Source: Clostridium chauvoei (GTDB taxonomy: Bacteria > Bacillota > Clostridia > Clostridiales > Clostridiaceae). From it: DNA of 64,000 nucleotides. The notes below the pieces were generated by a model. The model did not search any database. It saw only the letters and a list, made by a program, of their open reading frames with translations, and was not told the origin of the DNA. The position numbers and the translations under genes are program-made. Location: contig NZ_CP018624.1 in NCBI RefSeq assembly GCF_002327185.1, positions 2,676,660 through 2,740,659 of the forward strand, given 5' to 3'. How positions within the stretch are numbered: position 1 is the first letter of the stretch; the number at the start of each line of letters is the position of its first letter. This document shows, piece by piece, positions 38,290 to 52,510 of the stretch.

Positions 38290-39738
38290 GTGGTAGCTAT
38301 AAATACATTAATGATATTATTCTCAACTATAATTTTTATAAATTTAATTCTTATAAGTGCAATAGTAATTTTAGAGAAAAAACGTCCTGAAAAAACAATA
38401 GCCTGGATTCTAATTTTATTATTATTGCCACCTATAGGATTAATATTATACATCTTTTTAGGCAGGAATTGGAAACTAAACACTTTAAATAAGGGAATCA
38501 CTAACAATTTAAAGAAACTTATAAATCCAATTATATGTAGCAATAATGATACACTAAAAGATTACCCTTCCTTGGTAAAACTTTTAGCCGCAAATAGTTA
38601 TTCACCATTATTTATAAATAATAAAGTATATATTCTAAATGGTGGTAAAGAAAAATTTAAATTTTTAAAGAATGAACTTATAAAAGCTAAACATCATATT
38701 CATCTTGAATATTACATTGTAAAAAATGATAAGATTGGAAATGAAATAAAAGATATTCTTATAGATAAAGTTAAACAAGGAGTTGAAGTTCGTTTTATAA
38801 TTGATAAAATGGGTTCTATAAAGTTAAAAAAATCTTATATAAAAGAATTAAAACAAGCTGGAGTGGATGTTGTTTTTTATACTTATATTTTTGCTCCATT
38901 ATTAAGGTTAGTAAATACTCAAGTTAATTATAGAAATCATCGTAAAATTGTAGTTATAGATGGTTCTATTGGATTTATTGGAGGAATTAATATCGGTGAT
39001 GAATATTTAGGTAAAGGGAAACTTGGAGAATGGAGAGATTGTCACATAATGATAAAAGGAGATGCCGTTTTAGCTCTTCAAGCAACCTTTCTTGATGATT
39101 ATTCATCTATAAAAAAATGTAATAGTGAAAATCTCAATCTAACTTCTTCTATAGAAACCTATTTTTCTCAACCTAACTCTACTGGCAATACACTTATGCA
39201 GGTAATTAAAAGTGGCCCTAACTCAGAATTTCCCTCCATAATGCAAAGTATGATAAAGATGATTAGTATGGCTGAAGATTATATAAATATAGTAACGCCT
39301 TATTTTATTCCAAGTGAAGGTCTTATAGATGCATTAAGAATAGCATCTCTTAGTGGAATAAAAGTTACTATAATATTTCCAGAACAAGCAGATCACTTTA
39401 CTGTAAATCATGCTTCAATAACTTATCTAGCTGAGTTAATGCGTTGTGGAGCTAAAGTTTATTTATATAATAAAAAGGGATTTGTTCATTCCAAATTCCT
39501 TATAATAGATGGTGAAATCTGCAATATAGGTACAGCTAATATGGATATTAGAAGCTTTGAACTAAACTACGAGATAAATACTGTTATTTATGATAAAAAA
39601 ATTACTACTATCCTTAATAATATTTTTTATAAGGATTTAAATAATTGCCGTGAATATACTTTAAAAGAATATGATAAACAATCTATATTTAACAAAATGT
39701 TAAATGGTTTATGTCGCTTACTATCCTCTATTCTATGA
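38290..39738 (+). CDS. cls: Cardiolipin synthase
   Basis: 482 residues if read from GTG 38290. The start is uncertain: the ribosome site AAGAAGGTGG overlaps that GTG, and the next ATG is at 38311, 17-20 bases downstream of it. Two membrane helices (about 5-25 and 35-55) anchor a cytosolic phospholipase-D fold with two HKD motifs: NHRKIVVIDG (near 215) and FVHSKFLIIDG (near 400). It joins two phosphatidylglycerols into cardiolipin and glycerol. The next gene follows after 39 bases and may be cotranscribed. Confidence 0.93.
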   Translation: MVAINTLMILFSTIIFINLILISAIVILEKKRPEKTIAWILILLLLPPIGLILYIFLGRNWKLNTLNKGITNNLKKLINPIICSNNDTLKDYPSLVKLLAANSYSPLFINNKVYILNGGKEKFKFLKNELIKAKHHIHLEYYIVKNDKIGNEIKDILIDKVKQGVEVRFIIDKMGSIKLKKSYIKELKQAGVDVVFYTYIFAPLLRLVNTQVNYRNHRKIVVIDGSIGFIGGINIGDEYLGKGKLGEWRDCHIMIKGDAVLALQATFLDDYSSIKKCNSENLNLTSSIETYFSQPNSTGNTLMQVIKSGPNSEFPSIMQSMIKMISMAEDYINIVTPYFIPSEGLIDALRIASLSGIKVTIIFPEQADHFTVNHASITYLAELMRCGAKVYLYNKKGFVHSKFLIIDGEICNIGTANMDIRSFELNYEINTVIYDKKITTILNNIFYKDLNNCREYTLKEYDKQSIFNKMLNGLCRLLSSIL

Positions 39739-39777
39739 TATAATTATTAAATTATATATGTTTTCTGAGGGGGTATT

Positions 39778-41133
39778 ATGAAATTTAAAAATAATATTTT
39801 AAAAATGACTTTATTATCAACTATATTAATTTTATTATTAACAATCTTACTTTTTAAGTCGAATCTTTTGGGTGGTAATATCATTGTAGAATCTAGTGAT
39901 TTCTCAAAAATAGAAACTAGTTCTCTTACTTTAAAAAGTACAGAATCTCCAGTTGACTTTAACTCTATGCCTGTTAAACAAATATATAATATTAATATAT
40001 CAGTATTCAATGAACCATTAAATACTTCAATTTATGAAAAATCTCAACGCTATTATATTTCATTAAGTTCTATATGTAATAAACTAAATTCTCCTATATA
40101 CTATAATAATGATGAAATATTAATAAATAATATAGTAACTTTATATACTAATACAAATTCCTTTGAAATTAATAATAAAGCCTATAAATTAAGAGGTGAT
40201 TTAATTTTTTCAGATGCTGAATATTATATGTCATTATCTGATATTGAAACTATATTTAATTTAAGAACACACTTTAATTTTGAAAATAAAAGTATAAATT
40301 TTATTAACTCACCAAATATAGTTAAAGAGATTTCTCCTGCAACTAAAGGACGTTTAGCCTTAATAAGACTTGAAGATTTTGCTGCTGGAGGAGCATTAAA
40401 TGATTCTACTAATATAGAAAAATTTAAACTTATGGGTGATTTACTATATTCTAAAAATATAGGCTTTCATATAGCTTGGGTTCCTAGATATGTTGAACCA
40501 GATAATAATATAGATAATGATCTTCTTAATATTCACTCATTACAAAATGTAGCATTTATAAATCTTCTAGATCACCTAATTAATAGAGGTGGATTAGTAG
40601 GTTTACATGGATATACTCATCAATATGGTAATGAAACTAGTCTATCAGGAACAGAATTATCTAAAAATGCAAATAAAACAACTGATGAAACTAGAGTTAT
40701 TATTGAAAATGCAATTAATACAGCTCATGCTTTAAATATTCCTTTTGCATTTTTTGAAAGTCCACACTATAAAGCTACAAAACCTCAAAAGAAAATTATA
40801 GAAGAATATTTTAAATATATATATGAACCATATGGTCCTATTCAATACTTTAATATACATCATACAAAGACAGGTAATATTTATATACCTACACCTTTAA
40901 GTTATGTTAGAGATTTAAATATTTCAAACATTTCTAGAGGTATTAACTCTCCTAAAGCAGGATCATTAGTTAGTTTATTTTATCATCCAATTAAAGAGTT
41001 AGATTTTATTGATGTTTCAGTTACTGATACCAATTTAAATTATACTTACTCTAAAGAATCTCCTTTAAGTAAAATTATTAAAGAATTAAACTCTAATGGA
41101 TATATAACTTCATATATCACAGAGATAAATTAA
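39778..41133 (+). CDS. DUF2334 protein with copper-amine-oxidase-N-like domain, secreted or membrane-anchored
   Basis: 451 residues. One N-terminal helix (about 9-26) anchors or exports it. A region of about residues 85-180 (RYYISLSSICNKLNSPIYY, then YYMSLSDIETIF) resembles the copper amine oxidase N-terminal domain common in clostridial envelope proteins. From about 192 a DUF2334 polysaccharide-deacetylase-like fold follows, with RLEDFAAGG (metal Asp), AWVPRY, GLHGYTHQYG (His pair) and FFESPHY. Probably acts on a surface or matrix polysaccharide, but the substrate is unknown. Follows cls closely. Confidence 0.85.
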   Translation: MKFKNNILKMTLLSTILILLLTILLFKSNLLGGNIIVESSDFSKIETSSLTLKSTESPVDFNSMPVKQIYNINISVFNEPLNTSIYEKSQRYYISLSSICNKLNSPIYYNNDEILINNIVTLYTNTNSFEINNKAYKLRGDLIFSDAEYYMSLSDIETIFNLRTHFNFENKSINFINSPNIVKEISPATKGRLALIRLEDFAAGGALNDSTNIEKFKLMGDLLYSKNIGFHIAWVPRYVEPDNNIDNDLLNIHSLQNVAFINLLDHLINRGGLVGLHGYTHQYGNETSLSGTELSKNANKTTDETRVIIENAINTAHALNIPFAFFESPHYKATKPQKKIIEEYFKYIYEPYGPIQYFNIHHTKTGNIYIPTPLSYVRDLNISNISRGINSPKAGSLVSLFYHPIKELDFIDVSVTDTNLNYTYSKESPLSKIIKELNSNGYITSYITEIN

Positions 41134-41147
41134 ATTATAATTTAAAT

Positions 41148-41184
41148 AAAATAGACTACCCAACCTTGAGTAGTCTATTTTTTA
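41148..41184. terminator. Bidirectional terminator between DUF2334 and VanZ-like genes
   Basis: Stem AAAATAGACTAC/GTAGTCTATTTT with a short inner AACC/TTG loop; T runs follow in both directions. Confidence 0.85.
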
Positions 41185-41628
41185 TACACTTTTTAATAAT
41201 TTTCTCTTTTCATGTATATATCCTATAATAAATCCAAATAATCCTCCACTTGTATCTATAAGTATATCTTTAAACGCCATAGCTCTTCCTGGTATGAAAT
41301 ATTGATGTATTTCATCTGAACATGCATATAAAAATACAAAGATAAGAGAACATATTCTCGCACTTTTCTTATCTGTATATAATATAAGAACATTATAAGC
41401 AAATGCAAACAATATTAAATATTCACTAAAGTGAGCTGTTTTTCTTACTATAAGCGTTGCTAACTCTCCAAAATAATCATTTAAATTTATCCCTATAAAT
41501 GAAAATATCTTTAATACTAACTCACTTTGATTACTTGATATATTTCCTGGTTGATGTGACATAAAAAATATAACACTCATCCAAATTATAAGCATAAACC
41601 AAGCAATAATTTTTTTCTTATTTTTCAT
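41182..41628 (-). CDS. VanZ-like family membrane protein
   Basis: 148 residues, four membrane segments. Family marks: IIWMSVIFFMSHQPG at the N-terminus, RKTAHFSEYLILF, CSDEIHQYFIPGRAMAFKDILIDTSGGLFGF. VanZ-like proteins are often of unknown role; VanZ itself gives low-level teicoplanin resistance. There is no van cluster here, so this is a housekeeping relative and not a resistance call. ATG 41628 with AAGGAGA upstream. Confidence 0.9.
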   Translation of the reverse strand: MKNKKKIIAWFMLIIWMSVIFFMSHQPGNISSNQSELVLKIFSFIGINLNDYFGELATLIVRKTAHFSEYLILFAFAYNVLILYTDKKSARICSLIFVFLYACSDEIHQYFIPGRAMAFKDILIDTSGGLFGFIIGYIHEKRKLLKSV

Positions 41629-41706
41629 ATATCTTCTCCTTAGTATTCTTCAAAGTTCCTTGTGCTATAAATTATACAATATCTTAAAGTTTTTTTGTAT
41701 TAACAA

Positions 41707-42150
41707 TTAATCTCTCTCAACTATATATCTGTTAATATAAGCTAATGATTGTTCTAACATCTCTTGTCCCTGTTCTAAATCTTGTACATTTCTTTCTAAG
41801 TTACACATTCTTTGTTCAATCAAAGACATTACTTCCTTTATGTCATTTAATAATTTAATTTGGTAAGATACTTGCATTCCATCAGGATCAAGATACGTAA
41901 CTTCTGGCTCTGAACCACATTCTGTACACTTAGCATATACCGCTTTCTTATCTACATCCCTAAATATTTTAAACGTTTCATTATTACAATGTGAACAATT
42001 TGGTAGCATTATAACATCATCGTCACTTAAATCAATATAATACTTAGTTTTACATTGATCACAAGTTAACTCTAGCTTCCCATCCTTAGTTTGTATATGG
42101 AATCTATTCCCACTACACCCTTCTTTTTGACATACCATAGTTCTTATCAT
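41707..42150 (-). CDS. Double zinc-ribbon protein with C-terminal coiled coil
   Basis: 147 residues from ATG 42150; AGGTG is 6 bases upstream, whereas the GTG at 42159 lies in the ribosome site. Eight cysteines in four pairs (C7/C12, C30/C33, C52/C55, C75/C78) suggest two zinc ribbons. The last 50 residues (LLNDIKEVMSLIEQRMCNLERN onward) form a predicted coiled coil. This suggests a nucleic-acid-binding or scaffold protein; no named family recognised. Confidence 0.7.
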   Translation of the reverse strand: MIRTMVCQKEGCSGNRFHIQTKDGKLELTCDQCKTKYYIDLSDDDVIMLPNCSHCNNETFKIFRDVDKKAVYAKCTECGSEPEVTYLDPDGMQVSYQIKLLNDIKEVMSLIEQRMCNLERNVQDLEQGQEMLEQSLAYINRYIVERD

Positions 42151-42296
42151 ATAATACACCTACTCCTCTCATCCATTAAGGACTATATAAAAATAACCCT
42201 TATAAATTTAATATGCTTTTTATAGTTAATATATGATAAAAACAAAAGGATTTAAATACTTCTTGTACTTAAATCCAAGTTTAAATAAATTCATCA

Positions 42297-42449
42297 CTAA
42301 TTATACACATTATTTAACTCTTTTATTGACTTTTCTAGCTCATCTATTAATTTATCTATTTTTACCGTGCTCTTACCTGTTAATACTAATTCTCTTTTTT
42401 CTAATTTTAACTCTATCATTCTCTGTTCTAGTTCATTTTTATTCCCCAC
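42297..42449 (-). CDS. Small 50-residue helical protein, possibly Spo0E-like
   Basis: GTG 42449 with AGGGAG 8 bases upstream opens a 50-codon frame to TAG 42299-42297. The product is two charged amphipathic helices (ELEQRMIELKLEKRELVL and KIDKLIDELEKSIKELNNVY) joined by TGKST. Size and helix-turn-helix pairing resemble the Spo0E phosphatases that act on Spo0A~P, but the SQELD signature is absent (STVKID), so this is tentative. It could also be a general coiled-coil peptide. Confidence 0.45.
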   Translation of the reverse strand: MGNKNELEQRMIELKLEKRELVLTGKSTVKIDKLIDELEKSIKELNNVYN

Positions 42450-42648
42450 CAAAAACACTCCCTATCCCATTAGGATTTAACTTTAGCATTATATACCACC
42501 AGTATATGTATTATATAAAAAAATGCTAAACTTAAATTTATTTTAAATCTCCTCATATATAATTATATAATATACAAGCCTTAATGACTAATTAAAAATT
42601 TCTAAATTTTTAATTAATTTTCGACATATTACTTATATTTAAAACAAA

Positions 42649-42679
42649 AAAAAAGTTACGAAATAATTCGTAACTTTTT
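42649..42679 (-). terminator. Terminator of rRNA operon 2
   Basis: Stem AAAAAGTTACGAA/TTCGTAACTTTTT with a 4-base loop, then a run of nine Ts on the minus strand. It begins at the CCA of tRNA-Ala. Confidence 0.9.
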
Positions 42680-42754
42680 GGTGGAGATAAAGAGATTCGA
42701 ACTCTTGACCCCTTGCGTGCAAGGCAAGTGCTCTCCCAACTGAGCTATACCCCC
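42679..42754 (-). tRNA. tRNA-Ala (anticodon TGC)
   Basis: 76 bases with CCA. Acceptor GGGGGTA; anticodon stem CTTGC/GCAAG with loop CTTGCAC. Last gene of rRNA operon 2. Confidence 0.95.
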
Positions 42755-42759
42755 AAATA

Positions 42760-42836
42760 TGGTGGACCTTCAGGGACTCGAACCCCGGACCTACCGGTTA
42801 TGAGCCGGTTGCTCTAACCAACTGAGCTAAAGATCC
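42760..42836 (-). tRNA. tRNA-Met (anticodon CAT)
   Basis: 77 bases with CCA. Acceptor GGATCTT; anticodon stem ACCGG/CCGGT with loop CTCATAA. The first pair of the acceptor can form, so it looks like the elongator type and not an initiator. A lysidine-modified tRNA-Ile with the same anticodon cannot be excluded. Lies between the 5S and tRNA-Ala. Confidence 0.88.
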
Positions 42837-42844
42837 TCAACTTA

Positions 42845-42960
42845 CCTGGCAACGTTCTACTCTCCCACACAGTCTCCCATGCAGTACCATCGACGCTGTA
42901 GAGCTTAACTTTCCTGTTCGGAATGGGAAGGAGTGTTTCCTCTACGCCATCATCACCAGA
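42845..42960 (-). rRNA. rrf: 5S ribosomal RNA, operon 2
   Basis: Same 116-base sequence as in operon 1. The 5S-23S spacer that follows on the plus strand (42961-43020) is unlike that of operons 1 and 3. Confidence 0.93.
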
Positions 42961-43059
42961 TTACATTATCATTATAATGTATTGAGTACTATTTGTCAAT
43001 AGTCTTTTCAGAATTTGTTCTCTGAAAATTGCACATGAATTTTTGCCATTTCGTTATTG

Positions 43060-45961
<2,902 letters not shown>

Positions 45962-46188
45962 TTACGGTTCTCTTTTTACAAAGAGTCAATTTATATCACA
46001 AAGAATATTTTTCTTGGCTTGTTGTCACTTCTCAATTAACATTTGTTAATAAAGTTGTTTTAATTCATGTGCAATTTTCAAAGAACAAAATTTTGAAGGA
46101 TTTTGGTCCTTCAAAATTGAACAGAAGTTAAGATAACTCTTCTTTTGAAATATACTAGTTAATCATCTTGTTAACTAGATTTCTCCAT

Positions 46189-47705
<1,517 letters not shown>

Positions 47706-47838
47706 AAGTTTAATCTGTGCTCAAATTACTTTGAGTCTTTGTTTTAAGACTTTCAAAAGAATTGCTGGTTATTACTTAACTTTTATTCTGTTCAATTTTC
47801 AAAGACCATTTTCTTCATCGCCCTCAAGCGACTTGTTT

Positions 47839-47867
47839 ATCTTACCATCTATTCAAATCCTTGTCAA
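47839..47867 (-). promoter_or_regulatory. rRNA operon 2 promoter
   Basis: TTGACA (47867-47862), 17-bp spacer, TAAGAT (47844-47839), then AAACAAGTCGC. I found no clear second promoter: the next upstream region keeps only a degraded CGCTAAACAAGCC. Confidence 0.85.
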
Positions 47868-48152
47868 CAACTTTTTTTGAAAAACTTTTTTGTTTTTTCA
47901 TTTGTTGTTAACCGGCTTGTTTAGCGGTTTTTTGTTGTTCCTCTTGGGAACGAAACTTATAATATCACTTATAGAATTTTATTGTTTTACTATTTATCTC
48001 ATATTTTAAAATTAACATATTAATAGTTATATTTCCTCTTTTTTTCTTAAAAAAACTATTATTGATACACTAGGAATAGTTTTCCCCTTTTTTACAAACT
48101 CATTTTACAAATAATCTCAATTATTATAATATATCTTCTAAAATTTATTCTG
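47868..48152. other. Intergenic region between the glycogen operon and rRNA operon 2
   Basis: AT-rich, no coding frame. It includes T/A-rich hairpin-prone sequence near the promoter (TTTTTTG tracts, GAAAAAC) and a GGTT..AACC dyad. Nothing else recognised. Confidence 0.4.
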
Positions 48153-48208
48153 AAAATAAAAAATCTCTCACTAAGATAGCCTTTTTACAGCTCTATCTTA
48201 ATGAGAGA
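48153..48208 (-). terminator. Terminator of the glycogen operon
   Basis: 16-bp stem with one mismatch (48164-48179 with 48193-48208), followed on the minus strand by six Ts, 32 bases past the glgD stop. Confidence 0.88.
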
Positions 48209-48239
48209 AAATTTATTTATATAAAATATTCAGTACTTT

Positions 48240-49346
48240 TTACACCGCTCTTGATTTTTGAATTGTAACTGGATGATTATTAGTTCCCTTAATACTTTGA
48301 TTTTCATCTATTAAAGTACCTTTATCTGCAATAACCTTGTCCATTTTAACATTTGGTCCTATTACAGTGTTTTGCATTATTACACAATTCTCAATTATAG
48401 TTCCTTCTGATATATGAACTCTTCTGCCTATTATACAATTTTTCACCGTTCCTTCTATATATGAACCATTAGCTACAATAGAATTAGATACTTCACTTAT
48501 TTTAGTATATTGTGTAGGGGCTTCATCCTGTGACTTTGTATATATTGGTTTATTCTCATAGAATAATTCCTTATTTATAGTTTTACTTAATAAATCCATA
48601 TTTGTATCGAAATAAGCTTTTAATGAATTTATACATGCTAAATATCCTTTAAATTCAAATGCATCTACTTGTATTTTGTCTAAGTTAGCACTTATAAAAT
48701 CTTTTATCTTTCTATACATACCACTCTTTATAGAATCATATACAATATTAATAAACACATCTGTTTTCATTATATACATTTCCATACTAATATTAGCATT
48801 TTCTTCTCTACCTATATTTTCACCAATGCTTATAACTCTACCTTCTTCATTTATATTTAATACATCACAATCAATAAATTTTTTATCTGCATCATTTACT
48901 TTCTTATATACAATAGTTACATCTTTATTATTTTTCTTATGTTGCTTAATAACTTCATTGTAATCTATATTACATATCATGTGTGATGGAGCAATTAATA
49001 TATAGTCTCTTCTACTTTGCTTTATAAACTCTATGTTATCTGCAAAATTATGAACATCATCATATTCTGGTGCATAATCCCCAAAATTAAATACTCTTAG
49101 TCCATCTTTTTTTCTATGAAGATCCCAAGGTCTACCATTTGTTAAATGATTTATTAATGAACGTGATTTATTTTTAGTAAAAATTCCTATACCTTCTATT
49201 CCTGAATTAGCCATATTTGATAATACAAAATCTATTATTCTATATCTAGCAGCTATAGGTACTGATGCTAAAGTTCTATATCTTACTAGTTCTCCCATTC
49301 TACTTTCATTTTCATCTAAATTTATAATTCCTAAACAGTTATTCAC
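48240..49346 (-). CDS. glgD: Glucose-1-phosphate adenylyltransferase subunit GlgD
   Basis: 368 residues, nucleotidyltransferase fold with a C-terminal left-handed beta-helix (hexapeptide region, about 290-365). The N-terminus NNCLGIINLDENESRMGEL replaces the GGxGxRL pyrophosphorylase signature, as expected for GlgD, the subunit that modulates GlgC. It keeps ARYRIIDFVLSNMANSGI. Last gene of the glycogen operon, 49 bases after glgC. The pair makes ADP-glucose. Confidence 0.94.
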   Translation of the reverse strand: MNNCLGIINLDENESRMGELVRYRTLASVPIAARYRIIDFVLSNMANSGIEGIGIFTKNKSRSLINHLTNGRPWDLHRKKDGLRVFNFGDYAPEYDDVHNFADNIEFIKQSRRDYILIAPSHMICNIDYNEVIKQHKKNNKDVTIVYKKVNDADKKFIDCDVLNINEEGRVISIGENIGREENANISMEMYIMKTDVFINIVYDSIKSGMYRKIKDFISANLDKIQVDAFEFKGYLACINSLKAYFDTNMDLLSKTINKELFYENKPIYTKSQDEAPTQYTKISEVSNSIVANGSYIEGTVKNCIIGRRVHISEGTIIENCVIMQNTVIGPNVKMDKVIADKGTLIDENQSIKGTNNHPVTIQKSRAV

Positions 49347-49395
49347 AAGTTTCCCTCCTAAATTCTAGCCTATATTATTTATACTCTTTACTTTT

Positions 49396-50595
49396 TTAAT
49401 AACAATACTCTTTTATATCAGATTCTATGGATTTAAATTTTAATGAATCTATAGCTACCTCTGTTTTACACTCAACAATTTCATTTGCTGCTATAACTTC
49501 TATATCTTTTCCATTTCCTATTCTGTTGCCTGATTCTATTACTACATCAGCTCCAATTATTGCTTTTTCTATAATTACGTTATCTCCAATTTTTACGTTT
49601 GGCATTATAACTGAATCTCTAATTATAGTATTTTCACCAACATGTACTCCTTGTGATAATATTGAATTTTCAACTACTCCATTAACAATACACCCTTCTA
49701 CTATTAATGATTCCTTAACTCTTGCTCTTTCTCCAACATATTGTGCTGGACTTACTGGATTTCTTGAATATATCTTCCAATCACTACTATATAAATTTAA
49801 TTTATTATCAAGCTTTAATAAGTCCATATTAGCTTCCCATAAACTATCTATTGTTCCAACATCTTTCCAGTATCCTTTAAATGGGAACGCCATCATTTTT
49901 CTACCTTCATCTAACATTTTAGGAATTATGTTTTTACCAAAGTCATTGCTAGAACTTAAATCTAATTCATCTTCCTTTAAATACTTCTTCAATAGTTCCC
50001 ACTTAAATATATATATTCCCATAGATGCATTTGTACTTTTAGGGTTTTCTGGCTTTTCTTCAAACTCATAAATTGAAAAATCTTCTCTTGTATTCATTAT
50101 TCCAAATCTACTTGCTTCTTTTAAAGGCACATCAATAACTGCAATTGTTGCATCAGCATTATTTTTCTTATGGAATTCTAACATTCTATCATAATCCATT
50201 TTATAGATGTGATCTCCTGAAAGTATTAATATATACTCTGGATTATATCTATCTACATACTCTATATTTTGATAAATTGCATTGGCTGTTCCTTTATACC
50301 ACATTCCACCTTTTTCTTCTTGATATGGAGGTAATATAGAAACCCCACCATCTCTTCTATCTAAATCCCATGGATCACCAATCCCTATATGTGAATTTAA
50401 GTCTAATGGCTTATATTGAGTAAGTACTCTTACTGTATATATACCTGAATTCGAACAGTTGCTTAAAGGAAAATCTATTATTCTATATTTTCCTCCAAAC
50501 GGAACTGCTGGTTTTGCTAACTGTTTTGTTAATACTCCTAATCTTGATCCTTGTCCACCCGCTAAAATCATTGCTACAATTTCTTTATTTCCCAT
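49396..50595 (-). CDS. glgC: Glucose-1-phosphate adenylyltransferase, catalytic subunit
   Basis: 399 residues if started at ATG 50595 ([20 protein letters not shown] matches the family N-terminus); the longest frame starts at 50622. It makes ADP-glucose and pyrophosphate from ATP and glucose-1-phosphate. Motifs: [42 protein letters not shown] (catalytic Asp), [10 protein letters not shown] and a C-terminal beta-helix (about 285-390). The first committed step of bacterial glycogen synthesis. Followed by glgD. Confidence 0.96.
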   Translation of the reverse strand: MGNKEIVAMILAGGQGSRLGVLTKQLAKPAVPFGGKYRIIDFPLSNCSNSGIYTVRVLTQYKPLDLNSHIGIGDPWDLDRRDGGVSILPPYQEEKGGMWYKGTANAIYQNIEYVDRYNPEYILILSGDHIYKMDYDRMLEFHKKNNADATIAVIDVPLKEASRFGIMNTREDFSIYEFEEKPENPKSTNASMGIYIFKWELLKKYLKEDELDLSSSNDFGKNIIPKMLDEGRKMMAFPFKGYWKDVGTIDSLWEANMDLLKLDNKLNLYSSDWKIYSRNPVSPAQYVGERARVKESLIVEGCIVNGVVENSILSQGVHVGENTIIRDSVIMPNVKIGDNVIIEKAIIGADVVIESGNRIGNGKDIEVIAANEIVECKTEVAIDSLKFKSIESDIKEYCY

Positions 50596-50668
50596 ATTAA
50601 ATTCCCATCCCCTTCTATTCATAACTAATTTATATATATCAAACCCAAATATATATAAATTTAACTAA

Positions 50669-52495
50669 CTACCTTAAATTTGATTTAAATATTTTAAATC
50701 CATATGAATCTAAAACTAAATTCTTATTTTCATTTTTCATCCATTGAGTACTTTTTAAATCATAGTAATTTACTTCTGATTCATTGACCTTATAATTTAT
50801 ACTTTGGTTATAAGGATTTAAAATTATAGTAATTTTTTCATTCCTATAAACACGCTCATAAACAAGATATTTATTCTCTTTAAGATTTACTTTAAGCTCT
50901 CCTTTTTTTAGGATTTCTTCTTTGTATCTTAAGTTACCTAAAGATTTATAGATAGATAAAATCTCTTTATTTTCATTTCCCCATGGATAAGTTTTTCTAT
51001 TTTCAGGATCTCTTCCTCCTTTTAATCCAGCTTCATCTCCATAGTATATTAATGGAACTCCTGGTAGTGTCATTTGCATAACTAAAGCTAATGTTAATAA
51101 ATTTATATCTTCATTAAGTATAGTTAAAATTCTTTCTGTATCATGATTTCCTAATAAATTCATGCCACTATAAAAATTTTCTATTGGATAATTTTCATAT
51201 AAACTTACTAACCTCTTTGTAAAGTATTCTGCTTTTATATCACCCATTAAAAACTTTATAATTATATCTCTCAATGGATAGTTAGTAACAGAATCTAGCT
51301 CTTCCCCAAAAAAGTATCTTCTTCTTTCAGAGTAACTAACTTTATTTGAAGCATCTTCCCATACCTCACCTATAAGTACGCTATCATTATTAATGGCTAA
51401 CATTTTTTCTTTTATCATTGCTATAAATTCATCTGGTAATTCATCTGCAACATCTAAACGCCAACCACTTGCCCCTAATAACATCCATTTTGATATAATG
51501 GATTTATCACTTTTGATTATATAATTTACATAATCATTGTTTAGCTCTTCAATATTAGGTTGATTATCAAATCCCCACCAACATTCATATTTATCTGGAT
51601 ACTCTTTGAATCTGTACCAATTATAGTACTTTGAATCTTTTGATTGGTATGCGCCTAACCCTTCATAATGTCCATACTTATTAAAATATTTGCTGTCTGA
51701 TCCTGTGTGACTAAAAACTCCATCTAATATAATTTTTATACCTAGTTTATTTGCTTCTTCACATAAAATTTTAAAGTCTTCTTCTGAACCAAACATCTCA
51801 TCTATCTTTTCATAATCTCCAGTATCATATTTATGACTACTAACAGCTTCAAAGATAGGATTCATATATATAATAGAAACTCCTAATGATTTAATATATT
51901 GAAGTTTCTTTATAATCCCCTTTAAATTTCCACCATAGAAATCCCACCTAGCTATATTTCCTTTACCATCTCTTATATACATAGGTTCATCATTCCAATT
52001 TCCATATATAAAACTATTCTTTTTAGGTTTATTTATTTGTCCATTATCATTTCCATTAAAAAATCTATCAACAAATATTTGATATATCAATCCCTCTTTA
52101 TACCAATTTGGTACTATTCTTTTTTTATATACAGTAATTTGATAAGGCTTAGGATCTATCTCATATATAGACCCTGCACCTCCTAAACATTCTGAGTTAT
52201 TTCCATAGTAAAATACATCATTGTTATAAATTATTTTAAAATAATAATTTACTATTCCTTTTAATTTAGTTGTATCTATTTCAATATTAAAAATATATTC
52301 TCCTAAATTATTGTCCTCTAATCTCCTCATTAAAAGTTCTAAAACTTCTCCATTAAAAAGATTTAGATGAACATATGCCATTACATATTTGTTAGAAGAT
52401 ATGCTTAATGATACTTTATCTCCAAGTTCAATAGCTCCAAAAGGCGCTCTATATTTTAAATTCCAAGAATCATGAAAAATTTCTATATCATACAT
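50669..52495 (-). CDS. GH13 alpha-amylase-family enzyme, neopullulanase/cyclomaltodextrinase-like
   Basis: 608 residues from ATG 52495; the ribosome site AAAGGGGA lies 7 bases before this ATG but abuts the earlier ATG at 52501. An N-terminal beta-sandwich region (1-120) like the CBM34 of neopullulanases is followed by a TIM barrel: YQIFVDRF, GVFSHTG, catalytic Asp348 in GWRLDVADE, Glu377 in LIGEVWEDA and Asp in LLGNHDTER. It has a C-terminal beta domain. No signal peptide, so cytosolic. In this operon it probably hydrolyses branched maltodextrins left by GlgP, standing in for a GlgX-type debranching enzyme, which the operon lacks. Confidence 0.85.
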   Translation of the reverse strand: MYDIEIFHDSWNLKYRAPFGAIELGDKVSLSISSNKYVMAYVHLNLFNGEVLELLMRRLEDNNLGEYIFNIEIDTTKLKGIVNYYFKIIYNNDVFYYGNNSECLGGAGSIYEIDPKPYQITVYKKRIVPNWYKEGLIYQIFVDRFFNGNDNGQINKPKKNSFIYGNWNDEPMYIRDGKGNIARWDFYGGNLKGIIKKLQYIKSLGVSIIYMNPIFEAVSSHKYDTGDYEKIDEMFGSEEDFKILCEEANKLGIKIILDGVFSHTGSDSKYFNKYGHYEGLGAYQSKDSKYYNWYRFKEYPDKYECWWGFDNQPNIEELNNDYVNYIIKSDKSIISKWMLLGASGWRLDVADELPDEFIAMIKEKMLAINNDSVLIGEVWEDASNKVSYSERRRYFFGEELDSVTNYPLRDIIIKFLMGDIKAEYFTKRLVSLYENYPIENFYSGMNLLGNHDTERILTILNEDINLLTLALVMQMTLPGVPLIYYGDEAGLKGGRDPENRKTYPWGNENKEILSIYKSLGNLRYKEEILKKGELKVNLKENKYLVYERVYRNEKITIILNPYNQSINYKVNESEVNYYDLKSTQWMKNENKNLVLDSYGFKIFKSNLR

Positions 52496-52510
52496 AAGCA
52501 TTCCCCTTTC

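Noticed and set aside
41182..41628. VanZ-like gene as antibiotic resistance
   Set aside because: No other van genes are present; the VanZ-like fold is widespread in Firmicutes without resistance.
42233..42529. 98-codon plus-strand frame
   Set aside because: Leu/Phe-rich low-complexity translation lacking a ribosome site; it lies opposite the better supported 50-residue minus-strand frame.
49427..50071. 214-codon frame opposite glgC
   Set aside because: Antisense to the well-supported glgC; no ribosome site.
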